Assembly: GCF_002876705.1 (NCBI RefSeq)
Contig: NZ_MDAG01000027.1
Location: 62,001 to 126,000 of the forward strand
Reading direction: 5' to 3'
DNA: 64,000 bases
Source of the DNA: Enterovibrio norvegicus_B
GTDB taxonomy: Bacteria > Pseudomonadota > Gammaproteobacteria > Enterobacterales > Vibrionaceae
Shown: one piece after another, positions 53,223 to 61,845 of the stretch
How positions within the stretch are numbered: position 1 is the first letter of the stretch
How the letters are laid out: each line of letters starts with the position of its first letter
The notes under the pieces: generated by a model
What the model was told of the DNA's origin: nothing
Databases searched by the model: none
Seen by the model: the letters and a program-made list of their open reading frames with translations, nothing else
Program-made: the position numbers and the translations under genes

Positions 53223-56200
53223 TAGTCTTTGCTCCCTTGCTGCTCTGATCGCAGGCGCTCTGTGGCCTGCTCTGGTAACGTCACTTCAGCTTTTCGGCGT
53301 GAAACTTCCCTGACGACGGGCTCATCGATTGGCCCGGTTACCTGATATCTGACTTGAGTAAACGCATCAACAACTGGCGAGATCACGGTCGTGACTGCGA
53401 GTACATAAAGCGCGGTTTGCGGCGTAACTGCAAACGCGGTGAAGACAGGAATGCCGGAGGTGAGATCAGGAATAAAACGGACTTCAGCATTTACCTGATT
53501 TTTCGCCAGATTCGCTATCCCTTTTATAAACATATCACCTGCGAGCGCTTTCATCTGGATATTATCCGTGACAACAACGCCATTCGTGATTGATGCACTG
53601 CCGCTGATTTCATCAAAAGCCAGTCCATCTTCAAATACGCCCGTGAAATCCAACTGCATTTTTCGCAAAATTGAGTCGAGACTAAACAGACCCAGAAGTT
53701 TACCCGCGCCACCAACACCACTGATGTAACCGTCTTCTAGTTGGGTATCTAACATGCCATCCAGGCTGGCAACATTCATCTCCCACGGCACACCATTAAA
53801 CTCTAACTCCCCTTTGGTGTTAAAGCTGGCATCTTGAATCCCCCCCGTTACCGAGAAGCGCCCCATCAAATCACTGCTGTTTTTACCTTCAACCGTAAAT
53901 TTAACATGGCTCTGATTCATGCCTTCTGGCGTAAAACGCCAATCACCCGTGGCTTTCATACTCAGCGCATTACTGCCTAAAGTGAACTTCGACAGTGTGA
54001 CTTCATCTTTGTCTTTTAAGAGTTGAGCTTCCACGCGCCCTAAGCGGTAACCTTGCAGCCAAAGCTCATCGATCACTAAATCAGTGGCAGGGATCTTCGC
54101 CATGATGACGCGATCTTCTTCTGTCACTCGTCCGCTCACGGCCTTTTGAAGTGAAGCGGTAAAAGATTCTTTTTTGTTTTCTAAATCAAGGTTGAGGAAT
54201 AGGTGCTCAATGGACACGGTGAGTAAACGACTGCCATCCCACCATGCATCGCCTGCCAGTTCTTCACTGCCAATCAAAATATGGTAACCGTCGCGTTTTT
54301 CTCGCGCGGCGATCGACGCGTTGTTAAAGACCATCTCTCCGGCATGGATCTTGTCAGCTTTCACATTGATGCGCGATGGCGCTGGAAGATCAACTGGCAG
54401 TGAATTGTCTTTGCCTTTGTTTTTATCTTCATAGCGCGAAAACACTGAACGCCATGCATTAACATCGATCGACGGCACATCAACACTGATCGCATTTCCA
54501 GCCTGAGGTTTCAGCGCCAATTCACCTTCACCAATCACCATGCGGCTTCGCGTGACTTTGGGAATATCACCCGAAATGTCCACATCCGCTTGGTACTTCA
54601 CATTCGGCAGTTCAACTTGCCCCACCAAACGCTGGGCATCGCCCGACGCTTTCAAATACCCATGGCTTTTAATGAATGATGATTTAGTCAATGGTGCAGG
54701 TAAATCAATGCTCATCGCCATCAGATCAGCATCGAGCAACACATCGTAAGTAAAGCCGATGTCTTTGAGTGCAATACCGACGTTTAAATCCCATTCAGAT
54801 TGACCTTCGATAAACGACAAATCTGGCAAATCCAACGCCGCTTTTAACTTGTCAGCTTCCCACTTTCCGTCGATGTCGATGTTCACGATATAGTTTTCAG
54901 ATTCCGTTTCGCCTTTGAATCCGAACGTAATCGGTTGTTTGAGCAAGTTGGCGCGAAGCCCTGTTGCCGTCACTTTGTCATTATCAAAGGTGATCTTGCC
55001 TTTCACCCTTTCTAAGGTCATTTCAGGACTAACGATCGACACCATGTTCTTGTTAAGCCTGGCGCTTCCCTTCGCGTTTACGTCATCGCCATTCAACGGA
55101 ATGTCGAGGGAAATTGACCCTGCTACCGAGCCATCCACTTGAACATGCGTTAACGCAGCACCGACAGAGTCCACCAGAGGCGTAGCAAGCATGTACTCAC
55201 GCAATGTCTCGCCGCTTGCGGCAATGTCTGACGTGATGTAGAGCATGCCGGTATCTTCCGCGCTCAGAGACGGTATTTCACCTTTCAGGTTGTAGCCTCG
55301 TGCATCCATTAACCCCACGTTGGTAGCATTCAGATACATGGCATCGTTTTCAAACAACAAGTTCAAATCCAGTTCCGTCAATGTTGGCCATTGCGTATCG
55401 AAACTAAACTTGGCTTTACGAAGGGGAACGTCAGCTTGGAACATGCCTTCATGTTCGAGGTAAGGGAACGTCGAAATGCCGCCATACCACAGCAGTTTCG
55501 CGTGGTCTGCCGTACCACCACGAATTGCAGCGGAAAGGAAATCGGTTAACTCATCACCCAACGCCAGTGTTGGCAAATAGCGCCAGGTTTCACCCGCATC
55601 ATTGGCGTTCGCTTCACCATAAAAAGACAGCCACAAGTCGCCTTCTCTGGGAATGTCTAGCCTGAACTCGCCCAGCACATTAATGTGAGGCGCACGTACA
55701 GACACTTTATCAGACCAAAGCACCACACCTAGGTCATCAAGGTGCCAGTAAAGATTTACATCACCTTGCTGTATATCCAGTGGCGCTTGGAAGAAATCGC
55801 CATAAGGCAATTGATCGTCGACCATTGAAAGCGAAGCTTTACCATTGGCACCGCGCCCCACCACATCAATGCCAAGCTTGTGCACTTCAGGCAGGTAGGT
55901 CCAATGCTGGAAGCCAACATCCGTCAGCGATAATGAATAAGACAGTGGCTGCTCTTTCGCTTGGGCGACGCGAATATCTTTGGCCGTTCCTTTTATTGCA
56001 AGCGCGGTAATGGCGTCATCGATATCTTTGGGAATGTCGGCAATCTCTCGAAGCGGCAATAAGAGGGCGACATCAAGTTCATTGATGTTTGCCGTCCAAC
56101 CTTGTGGAGAATATGTCGCGTTGACCGACAATGACGGCCAAGGCGCATTCGCGGTTGATACTGAAAAATCTTGGCTCGCAACACGCCATGTCGACGTGCC

Positions 56201-57142
56201 TTGCTTCTCAAGCAGCACTTTGCCGCGCTCTATGGTCAGAGATTGGTTTTGTTCTTGCAGTGGCACGCTTTTCGCGGCTGCACGTTCTGACGGTAATATT
56301 GCTGGCGTGTTTGCATGCCAAACCAAGCCACTTTCAGTCAGGTTCAACAAGACGCTTTCTGGCTCGCCTTTTTTCAAGGTAAACCATGCCTCACCGCCCA
56401 CTTTGGCGCTGGCAATCGCAATGTTCGGGTTGATGAAACGCTTAATCCAATCTTTCAGCGATAAGTCATCCGCTTTGAGATAGAAGTCGCCATCAAGCGA
56501 GGCTAAACCGTTGTGCTCTGAAAACGCGCCACGCACTTCAATGAGGTTAAGTGATGTACCTTCAACACTCACCACCCCTTGCACATGATGGGTGCCGTTT
56601 TTGTTTTCCCATAACAAGGAACGCACATCGATGGTTTTGCGCTGCTCAGAAGGAGAAAGCACCGTGATATCGGCATTTTGAATAGAGAAACGCCCAAGGC
56701 CGACGAGGAACAGATTCTCTAACCGTTCAGTGAGCGGTTTCGTCTCTTTGCCTTCATCTTCTGGGAGCTGCGTGACATCTAAATTCAAGCCGTCAATGCT
56801 GACATGAGAAAAGGTAGGTTCTCGGCGTTTGATGCTCTCGACCACATCGAATTGCATTTCAATGCTGTCAGCCGTCAAAACAGACTGCTCACCCTCTCGG
56901 GCCGATAAAGACAGATCGTGTAGAGAAAGTGAAGGAGCCAGATATCGCCAGTGACCTTTTACGGTACTGAAATCGACGTTAAATCCCGTGGCATCGCTCG
57001 CCCATCGTTGCAGCGGCGCTTTCGCGGTATCTAAGTTAGGAAGAACAATTCGCATAGAAGCCGTGAGCACGGCAGCGCTCACGACTAAAACGATCAAGAT
57101 CCATTTAACAATCAACGCCAAGCGTCGAGTAAAGCTTACCAT
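53222..57142 (-). CDS. yhdP: AsmA-like envelope phospholipid transport protein YhdP
   Basis: Very large inner-membrane-anchored periplasmic protein (1306 residues; E. coli 1266). One N-terminal membrane helix (about 12-30, LIVKWILIVLVVSAAVLTASM) followed by a long repeating beta-groove domain (DUF3971, then AsmA_2-like C-terminal part). Together with TamB and YdbH it moves phospholipids from inner to outer membrane. Downstream of rng; continuous with the nitrilase gene. A C-terminal cytosine-free signature was not sought. Confidence 0.95.
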   Translation of the reverse strand: MVSFTRRLALIVKWILIVLVVSAAVLTASMRIVLPNLDTAKAPLQRWASDATGFNVDFSTVKGHWRYLAPSLSLHDLSLSAREGEQSVLTADSIEMQFDVVESIKRREPTFSHVSIDGLNLDVTQLPEDEGKETKPLTERLENLFLVGLGRFSIQNADITVLSPSEQRKTIDVRSLLWENKNGTHHVQGVVSVEGTSLNLIEVRGAFSEHNGLASLDGDFYLKADDLSLKDWIKRFINPNIAIASAKVGGEAWFTLKKGEPESVLLNLTESGLVWHANTPAILPSERAAAKSVPLQEQNQSLTIERGKVLLEKQGTSTWRVASQDFSVSTANAPWPSLSVNATYSPQGWTANINELDVALLLPLREIADIPKDIDDAITALAIKGTAKDIRVAQAKEQPLSYSLSLTDVGFQHWTYLPEVHKLGIDVVGRGANGKASLSMVDDQLPYGDFFQAPLDIQQGDVNLYWHLDDLGVVLWSDKVSVRAPHINVLGEFRLDIPREGDLWLSFYGEANANDAGETWRYLPTLALGDELTDFLSAAIRGGTADHAKLLWYGGISTFPYLEHEGMFQADVPLRKAKFSFDTQWPTLTELDLNLLFENDAMYLNATNVGLMDARGYNLKGEIPSLSAEDTGMLYITSDIAASGETLREYMLATPLVDSVGAALTHVQVDGSVAGSISLDIPLNGDDVNAKGSARLNKNMVSIVSPEMTLERVKGKITFDNDKVTATGLRANLLKQPITFGFKGETESENYIVNIDIDGKWEADKLKAALDLPDLSFIEGQSEWDLNVGIALKDIGFTYDVLLDADLMAMSIDLPAPLTKSSFIKSHGYLKASGDAQRLVGQVELPNVKYQADVDISGDIPKVTRSRMVIGEGELALKPQAGNAISVDVPSIDVNAWRSVFSRYEDKNKGKDNSLPVDLPAPSRINVKADKIHAGEMVFNNASIAAREKRDGYHILIGSEELAGDAWWDGSRLLTVSIEHLFLNLDLENKKESFTASLQKAVSGRVTEEDRVIMAKIPATDLVIDELWLQGYRLGRVEAQLLKDKDEVTLSKFTLGSNALSMKATGDWRFTPEGMNQSHVKFTVEGKNSSDLMGRFSVTGGIQDASFNTKGELEFNGVPWEMNVASLDGMLDTQLEDGYISGVGGAGKLLGLFSLDSILRKMQLDFTGVFEDGLAFDEISGSASITNGVVVTDNIQMKALAGDMFIKGIANLAKNQVNAEVRFIPDLTSGIPVFTAFAVTPQTALYVLAVTTVISPVVDAFTQVRYQVTGPIDEPVVREVSRRKAEVTLPEQATERLRSEQQGSKD

Positions 57143-57158
57143 TTACAGTGTGTTCTCA

Positions 57159-58628
57159 TTACATCATGACGACGTCAAATTGCTCTTGGGTATACAGCGG
57201 CTCAACATGGACTTTCACTTGCTTACCGATAAAGACTTCAAGCTCAGCAACAGCATGAGACTCTTCGCCTTCGAGCGCTTCACCGACCGCAGGTGATGCG
57301 TACACCACAAACTTGTCCGCATCATACGCACGGTTTACTCGGGTGATTTCACGCAATACTTCGTAGCAAACCGTTTCAATCGTCTTCACTGAGCCGCGGC
57401 CTATACACGTAGGACACTGACCACACAGCACATGTTCAATACTTTCTCGCGTGCGCTTACGCGTCATCTCTACCAAACCAAGCTGGGTAAAACCGTTGAT
57501 GTTGGTTTTCACACGATCTTTCGATAGCCCCTGCTCTAACGATTGAAGCACGCGCTGGCGGTGCTCATCAGAGTTCATATCGATGAAATCGATGATGATG
57601 ATGCCGCCCAAGTTGCGAAGCCGAAGTTGACGCGCAATGGCGCCGGTCGCTTCCACATTGGTGTTGAAAATGGTTTCTTCGAGATTACGACGGCCAACAA
57701 ACGCACCCGTATTGATGTCAATGGTGGTCATGGCTTCGGTCTGATCGATGATGAGATATCCGCCAGACTTCAACTCCACTTTACGGTCGAGTGAACGCTG
57801 GATTTCATTCTCAGTATCAAACATATCGAAAATAGGCTTATCACCGGTGTAAAGCTCAAGTTTGTCATTCAGTTCAGGCACAAACTCTTCAGTGAACTCA
57901 CTGATTGCATCAAGCGTTGCTCGTGAATCGACGCGAATCAGCTTCAACTCCGTGCCAACAAAGTCACGCAATATACGCTGCGCCAAGCCTAGCTCACCGT
58001 AAAGCATCGATTTTGAAGGGCGTTTGCTGCGACGCTCCAACACCTTGTTCCAAAGACGCTTTAAGAACGCGGCATCGTGTGCCATTTCCAGATCCGATGC
58101 ACCTTCGGCAGCGGTACGGATAATGAACCCGCCCAAATCATCACAATAATCAGAGACAATGCGCTTTAAACGCTCACGCTCTTCTTCGCTTTCAATGCGC
58201 TGAGATACACCCACATGGGATGCCCCTGGCATAAAGACCAGATAACGGGAAGGCAACGTGATATCAGTCGTTAGACGCGCGCCTTTCGTGCCCAACGGGT
58301 CTTTCACCACCTGCACGACAATGTCTTGTCCTTGGCGTACCAGTTCAGAAATGTCCCTGACTTGGAATTGCTGCTTTTCGTTTTCAGACACACATTCCGT
58401 GTGCGGAACAATGTCTGATGCATGAAGGAAAGCCGCTTTGTCTAAACCAATATCAACAAACGCTGCTTGCATACCTGGCAGCACTCGGCTGACTTTACCT
58501 TTATAGATATTGCCAACAATACCGCGTTTGGCTTCGCGCTCGATATGAACTTCCTGAAGGTTTCCGCCTTCAATCATCGCAACACGCGTTTCAGTCGGTG
58601 TTACGTTAATCAACAACTCTGCATTCAT
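57159..58628 (-). CDS. rng: Ribonuclease G
   Basis: Endoribonuclease of the RNase E/G family, maturing the 5' end of 16S rRNA and degrading some mRNAs. 489 residues, exactly E. coli length. S1 domain near the N-terminus (GIVGNIYKGKVSRVLPGMQAA), catalytic magnesium ligands in IIIIDFIDMNSDEHR, and zinc-link CGQCPTCIGRG. No long C-terminal scaffold, which distinguishes it from RNase E. Start overlaps the maf stop as ATGA; located next to mreBCD, as in E. coli. Confidence 0.98.
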   Translation of the reverse strand: MNAELLINVTPTETRVAMIEGGNLQEVHIEREAKRGIVGNIYKGKVSRVLPGMQAAFVDIGLDKAAFLHASDIVPHTECVSENEKQQFQVRDISELVRQGQDIVVQVVKDPLGTKGARLTTDITLPSRYLVFMPGASHVGVSQRIESEEERERLKRIVSDYCDDLGGFIIRTAAEGASDLEMAHDAAFLKRLWNKVLERRSKRPSKSMLYGELGLAQRILRDFVGTELKLIRVDSRATLDAISEFTEEFVPELNDKLELYTGDKPIFDMFDTENEIQRSLDRKVELKSGGYLIIDQTEAMTTIDINTGAFVGRRNLEETIFNTNVEATGAIARQLRLRNLGGIIIIDFIDMNSDEHRQRVLQSLEQGLSKDRVKTNINGFTQLGLVEMTRKRTRESIEHVLCGQCPTCIGRGSVKTIETVCYEVLREITRVNRAYDADKFVVYASPAVGEALEGEESHAVAELEVFIGKQVKVHVEPLYTQEQFDVVMM

Positions 58629-59212
58629 AGCTTTTCACCGCGTAATTTTTTGAATTCGGTCAACAGAGCATCTGTCTCAAATAGGGGGAGGCCGACAACA
58701 GCATGGTAGCTGCCATCAATGCGCGTCACGAAGCGCCCGCCTAAGCCTTGAATACCATAGCTTCCCGCTTTATCAGCCGGCTCACCACTTTGCCAATAGG
58801 CCGTAATTTCTTCATCACTCAATGCTTTAAACCATACATGAGTTGTGACAAGCGTGGTGAGGGTTTGGTTCCGATCAGCAAAGGTTACCGCCGTCATTAC
58901 CTGATGTTGTCTGTCCGACAATTGGCGCAGCATGCGTCGTGAGTCATCAAGGTTTTGTGGTTTTTCAAGCACAGCACCATCACAAACCACAATGGTGTCA
59001 GCACCTAAAACAGGCAAATCCGTGGGCGCAGCGTCTACACCCGCTTTGGCTTTATCAAGAGACAAACGGCGGACATAGTCCGCCGCTTCTTCGTGAGGTT
59101 GACGTTGTTCTTCAACATCAACACGTAAAATAGAAAACGACACAGAGAGCTGTTCGAGTAATTCTTTTCTGCGCGGCGAGGCAGAGGCAAGATACACGTG
59201 AAGCGCAGACAT
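58625..59212 (-). CDS. maf: Maf-family nucleotide pyrophosphatase (YhdE, dTTP/UTP type)
   Basis: Housecleaning enzyme that hydrolyses dTTP, UTP and modified pyrimidine triphosphates. 195 residues. N-terminal ASASPRRKELLEQL, central LGADTIVVCDGAVLEKP and GGRFVTRIDGSYHAVVGLP. Order mreD-maf-rng as in E. coli supports the YhdE subtype. Confidence 0.95.
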   Translation of the reverse strand: MSALHVYLASASPRRKELLEQLSVSFSILRVDVEEQRQPHEEAADYVRRLSLDKAKAGVDAAPTDLPVLGADTIVVCDGAVLEKPQNLDDSRRMLRQLSDRQHQVMTAVTFADRNQTLTTLVTTHVWFKALSDEEITAYWQSGEPADKAGSYGIQGLGGRFVTRIDGSYHAVVGLPLFETDALLTEFKKLRGEKL

Positions 59213-59224
59213 AAAGGCTCCAGA

Positions 59225-59713
59225 TTACTTAATGGAAAACTGACGACGAACGCGACGCAGTAAAAGGAATAGCCATGGCCACAACAGGAAGTTAAGCACC
59301 CCGGACCAAAGGATATTGGGGTCGAACTGTACATCTGACACCAAGTATTCCGCCCAAAACTCTAACACCTTTCCTGCCAGCGTGAGCAACGACAACAGTG
59401 CTGCTTGCTGCCAAAGGGACATATTTCTCAACAACTGGAAGTTGAGCGCGACAATATAAATCAGCACCGACATCATGAGGCCACGCACACCGAGCGTCGA
59501 GCCCAGCATCAAATCCCAAAGCAACCCAAGCACCAACGCCGTCCCGACATTCACACGATGTGGTAATGCCAATACCCAGTAAAAGGCCACCAGCAACACC
59601 CAAGAAGGACGAAACGGGGCTAACTCACCAGGCCAAGGCGCGGCTTGAAGGATCAGCGCAACAATGAATGACAGCCAAATAAGCGTATGACCGCGCACAG
59701 TAGAATTAGCCAT
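59225..59713 (-). CDS. mreD: Rod shape-determining protein MreD
   Basis: Polytopic inner-membrane component of the elongasome, 162 residues and about five membrane helices. The start is ATG 59713, overlapping the mreC stop by 8 bases; it gives the E. coli length, while the longer frame from 59743 would lie deep in mreC. The family is poorly conserved, so the call leans on topology and operon position. Confidence 0.94.
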   Translation of the reverse strand: MANSTVRGHTLIWLSFIVALILQAAPWPGELAPFRPSWVLLVAFYWVLALPHRVNVGTALVLGLLWDLMLGSTLGVRGLMMSVLIYIVALNFQLLRNMSLWQQAALLSLLTLAGKVLEFWAEYLVSDVQFDPNILWSGVLNFLLWPWLFLLLRRVRRQFSIK

Positions 59714-60644
59714 TGGTGGTCTCTTGTTGTTCTGTAGCAACATCTGGGTTCACAGTAGGAGTAGCATCACCCTCTTGTGCACCTTCAAGGCTTTCGTCAT
59801 TCGCGGGGGCTTCGTCTTTATCGACATTGGTTGGCCACACCAGCAGCAAATAACGCAAGCGATCAAACTGCACTTCTGGCTTCGCATCCACTTGCGCAAA
59901 CGGACGACGGTTATCAAAGGAAAACGAACTCACCTTCGCCACCGGATACCCTTCAGGGAAAACACCGCCCAAGCCGGACGTGACTAACATGTCGCCCGGC
60001 TCAATGTCAGCGCTACTTGGAATATTATCGAGTTGGATATTGTCGGTCTGACCTCGGCCTGCCGCAATCACTCGCACATCGTTACGCACGACTTGCACAG
60101 GGATCGCATGGGTAGGATCCGTGATCAGCAACACGCGGCTGTTATGCGCCCCAACATAAGAGACTTGGCCGACGATACCGCGCTCATTAAGCACCGGCTG
60201 GCCTTCATACACACCGTTTGTTCGCCCTTTGTCGATCATGACCTGATGCTTGTAAGGATCAGAGTCAACCGCCATGACCTCCGCCACCATCTTGCGCTCA
60301 TCGCGCACAAACGGAGAACCGAGTAGCTCGCGAAGACGTTGGTTTTCCTGCTCCATTTGCGTAAACAGCAACTGGCTGCTTCGAAGCATCAACACTTCTT
60401 CTTTCAGCTTGGAGTTATCAATCAGCAATTGCTGGTGAGAGGTAAACTGACGGGAGACGTTATCCAATAAGTCACGCGGCACGTTAGAGGCATACTGCAA
60501 CGGCGCGACAACGGAATTCAGAAGATAACGAAAGTTGGTGAAAGCACCAAGACGACTATCAGCCAGCATAAGGCTGGCTGATATCAATAGAGCGAAAAAC
60601 AGGCGTAATTGTAGCGATGGCCCACGGCCAAATATCGGTTTCAT
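59706..60644 (-). CDS. mreC: Rod shape-determining protein MreC
   Basis: Bitopic inner-membrane protein that links the MreB filament to PBP2/RodA and activates elongation synthesis. 312 residues: N-terminal membrane helix (about 13-32), coiled coil (about 70-105), and two beta domains (GTNGVYEGQPVLNERGIVG). An acidic, low-complexity tail ends the protein. E. coli MreC is 367, so the tail is shorter here. Confidence 0.96.
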   Translation of the reverse strand: MKPIFGRGPSLQLRLFFALLISASLMLADSRLGAFTNFRYLLNSVVAPLQYASNVPRDLLDNVSRQFTSHQQLLIDNSKLKEEVLMLRSSQLLFTQMEQENQRLRELLGSPFVRDERKMVAEVMAVDSDPYKHQVMIDKGRTNGVYEGQPVLNERGIVGQVSYVGAHNSRVLLITDPTHAIPVQVVRNDVRVIAAGRGQTDNIQLDNIPSSADIEPGDMLVTSGLGGVFPEGYPVAKVSSFSFDNRRPFAQVDAKPEVQFDRLRYLLLVWPTNVDKDEAPANDESLEGAQEGDATPTVNPDVATEQQETTNG

Positions 60645-60685
60645 TCACTTACAACCTGTTAAACCTGTAAATAGGTGGACGCGAA

Positions 60686-61729
60686 TTAGTCTTCGCTGAA
60701 CAGATCGCCACCGTGCATGTCGATCATCTCAAGCGCTTTACCACCACCACGCGCAACACACGTCAGTGGTTCTTCAGCAACAACCACAGGGATACCGGTT
60801 TCTTCAGTCAGTAGACGATCAAGGTCGCGAAGCAATGCACCGCCACCCGTCAACACCATGCCACGCTCTGAAATATCAGACGCAAGCTCTGGTGGACATT
60901 GTTCCAGTGCAACCATGACCGCAGAAACGATACCGGTTAGCGGCTCTTGCAGCGCTTCAAGGATTTCGTTTGAATTCAGGGTAAAGCTACGTGGTACACC
61001 TTCTGCAAGGTTACGACCGCGTACTTCAATCTCGCGTACTTCATCACCAGGGTAGGCAGAGCCGATTTCGTGCTTGATACGCTCAGCCGTTGCTTCACCA
61101 ATCAAACTACCGTAGTTACGGCGCACGTAGTTGATGATTGACTCGTCAAAACGGTCGCCACCAATACGTACAGACGATGAGTAAACCACACCGTTCAGAG
61201 AGATAACCGCGACTTCCGTGGTACCACCACCGATATCGACCACCATAGAACCGGTTGCTTCGGAAACAGGAAGACCCGCACCGATTGCCGCCGCCATAGG
61301 CTCGTCAATCAAATACACTTCACGTGCACCTGCACCCAATGCGGACTCACGGATTGCACGACGTTCAACTTGGGTAGAACCACAAGGAACAGCAACCAAT
61401 ACACGTGGGCTTGGTCGCATAAAGCTATGATCGTGAACCGTTTTGATAAAGTGCTGCAGCATTTTCTCGGTCACATAGAAGTCAGCGATAACGCCGTCTT
61501 TCATCGGACGGATAGCTGCGATATTGCCAGGGGTACGACCCAACATTTGCTTGGCTTCATGGCCTACAGCAGCAACGCTTTTTGGTGAGCCTGCACGATC
61601 TTGGCGAATAGCGACAACGGACGGTTCATCAAGAACAATGCCTTGTCCTTTAACGTAGATAAGTGTGTTAGCGGTTCCTAGATCGATAGACAGATCATTA
61701 GAGAACATGCCACGAAGTTTCTTAAACAT
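60686..61729 (-). CDS. mreB: Rod shape-determining protein MreB
   Basis: Bacterial actin that organises lateral wall synthesis. 347 residues, identical to the E. coli length. Phosphate-1 IDLGTANTLIYVKG, phosphate-2 VVDIGGGTTEVAVI and adenosine motif LTGGGALLRDLDRL. First gene of mreBCD, 41 bases before mreC, with its own promoter. Confidence 0.99.
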   Translation of the reverse strand: MFKKLRGMFSNDLSIDLGTANTLIYVKGQGIVLDEPSVVAIRQDRAGSPKSVAAVGHEAKQMLGRTPGNIAAIRPMKDGVIADFYVTEKMLQHFIKTVHDHSFMRPSPRVLVAVPCGSTQVERRAIRESALGAGAREVYLIDEPMAAAIGAGLPVSEATGSMVVDIGGGTTEVAVISLNGVVYSSSVRIGGDRFDESIINYVRRNYGSLIGEATAERIKHEIGSAYPGDEVREIEVRGRNLAEGVPRSFTLNSNEILEALQEPLTGIVSAVMVALEQCPPELASDISERGMVLTGGGALLRDLDRLLTEETGIPVVVAEEPLTCVARGGGKALEMIDMHGGDLFSED

Positions 61730-61776
61730 AATCTTCGGTTAATCCTGCAAGCGTTAAAATTCTTCAAATTCCGCTA

Positions 61777-61805
61777 AATGTACCAATGCTGACGGGGCGC
61801 GGCAA
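61777..61805 (-). promoter_or_regulatory. Candidate mreB promoter
   Basis: -35 TTGCCG (61800-61805), 17-bp spacer, -10 TACATT (61777-61782) on the minus strand, about 47 bases upstream of mreB in the 116-base gap after mshQ. Confidence 0.5.
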
Positions 61806-61845
61806 GGCGATGATCTACAAACCTGAATGAGATCAGTCTTTTTTT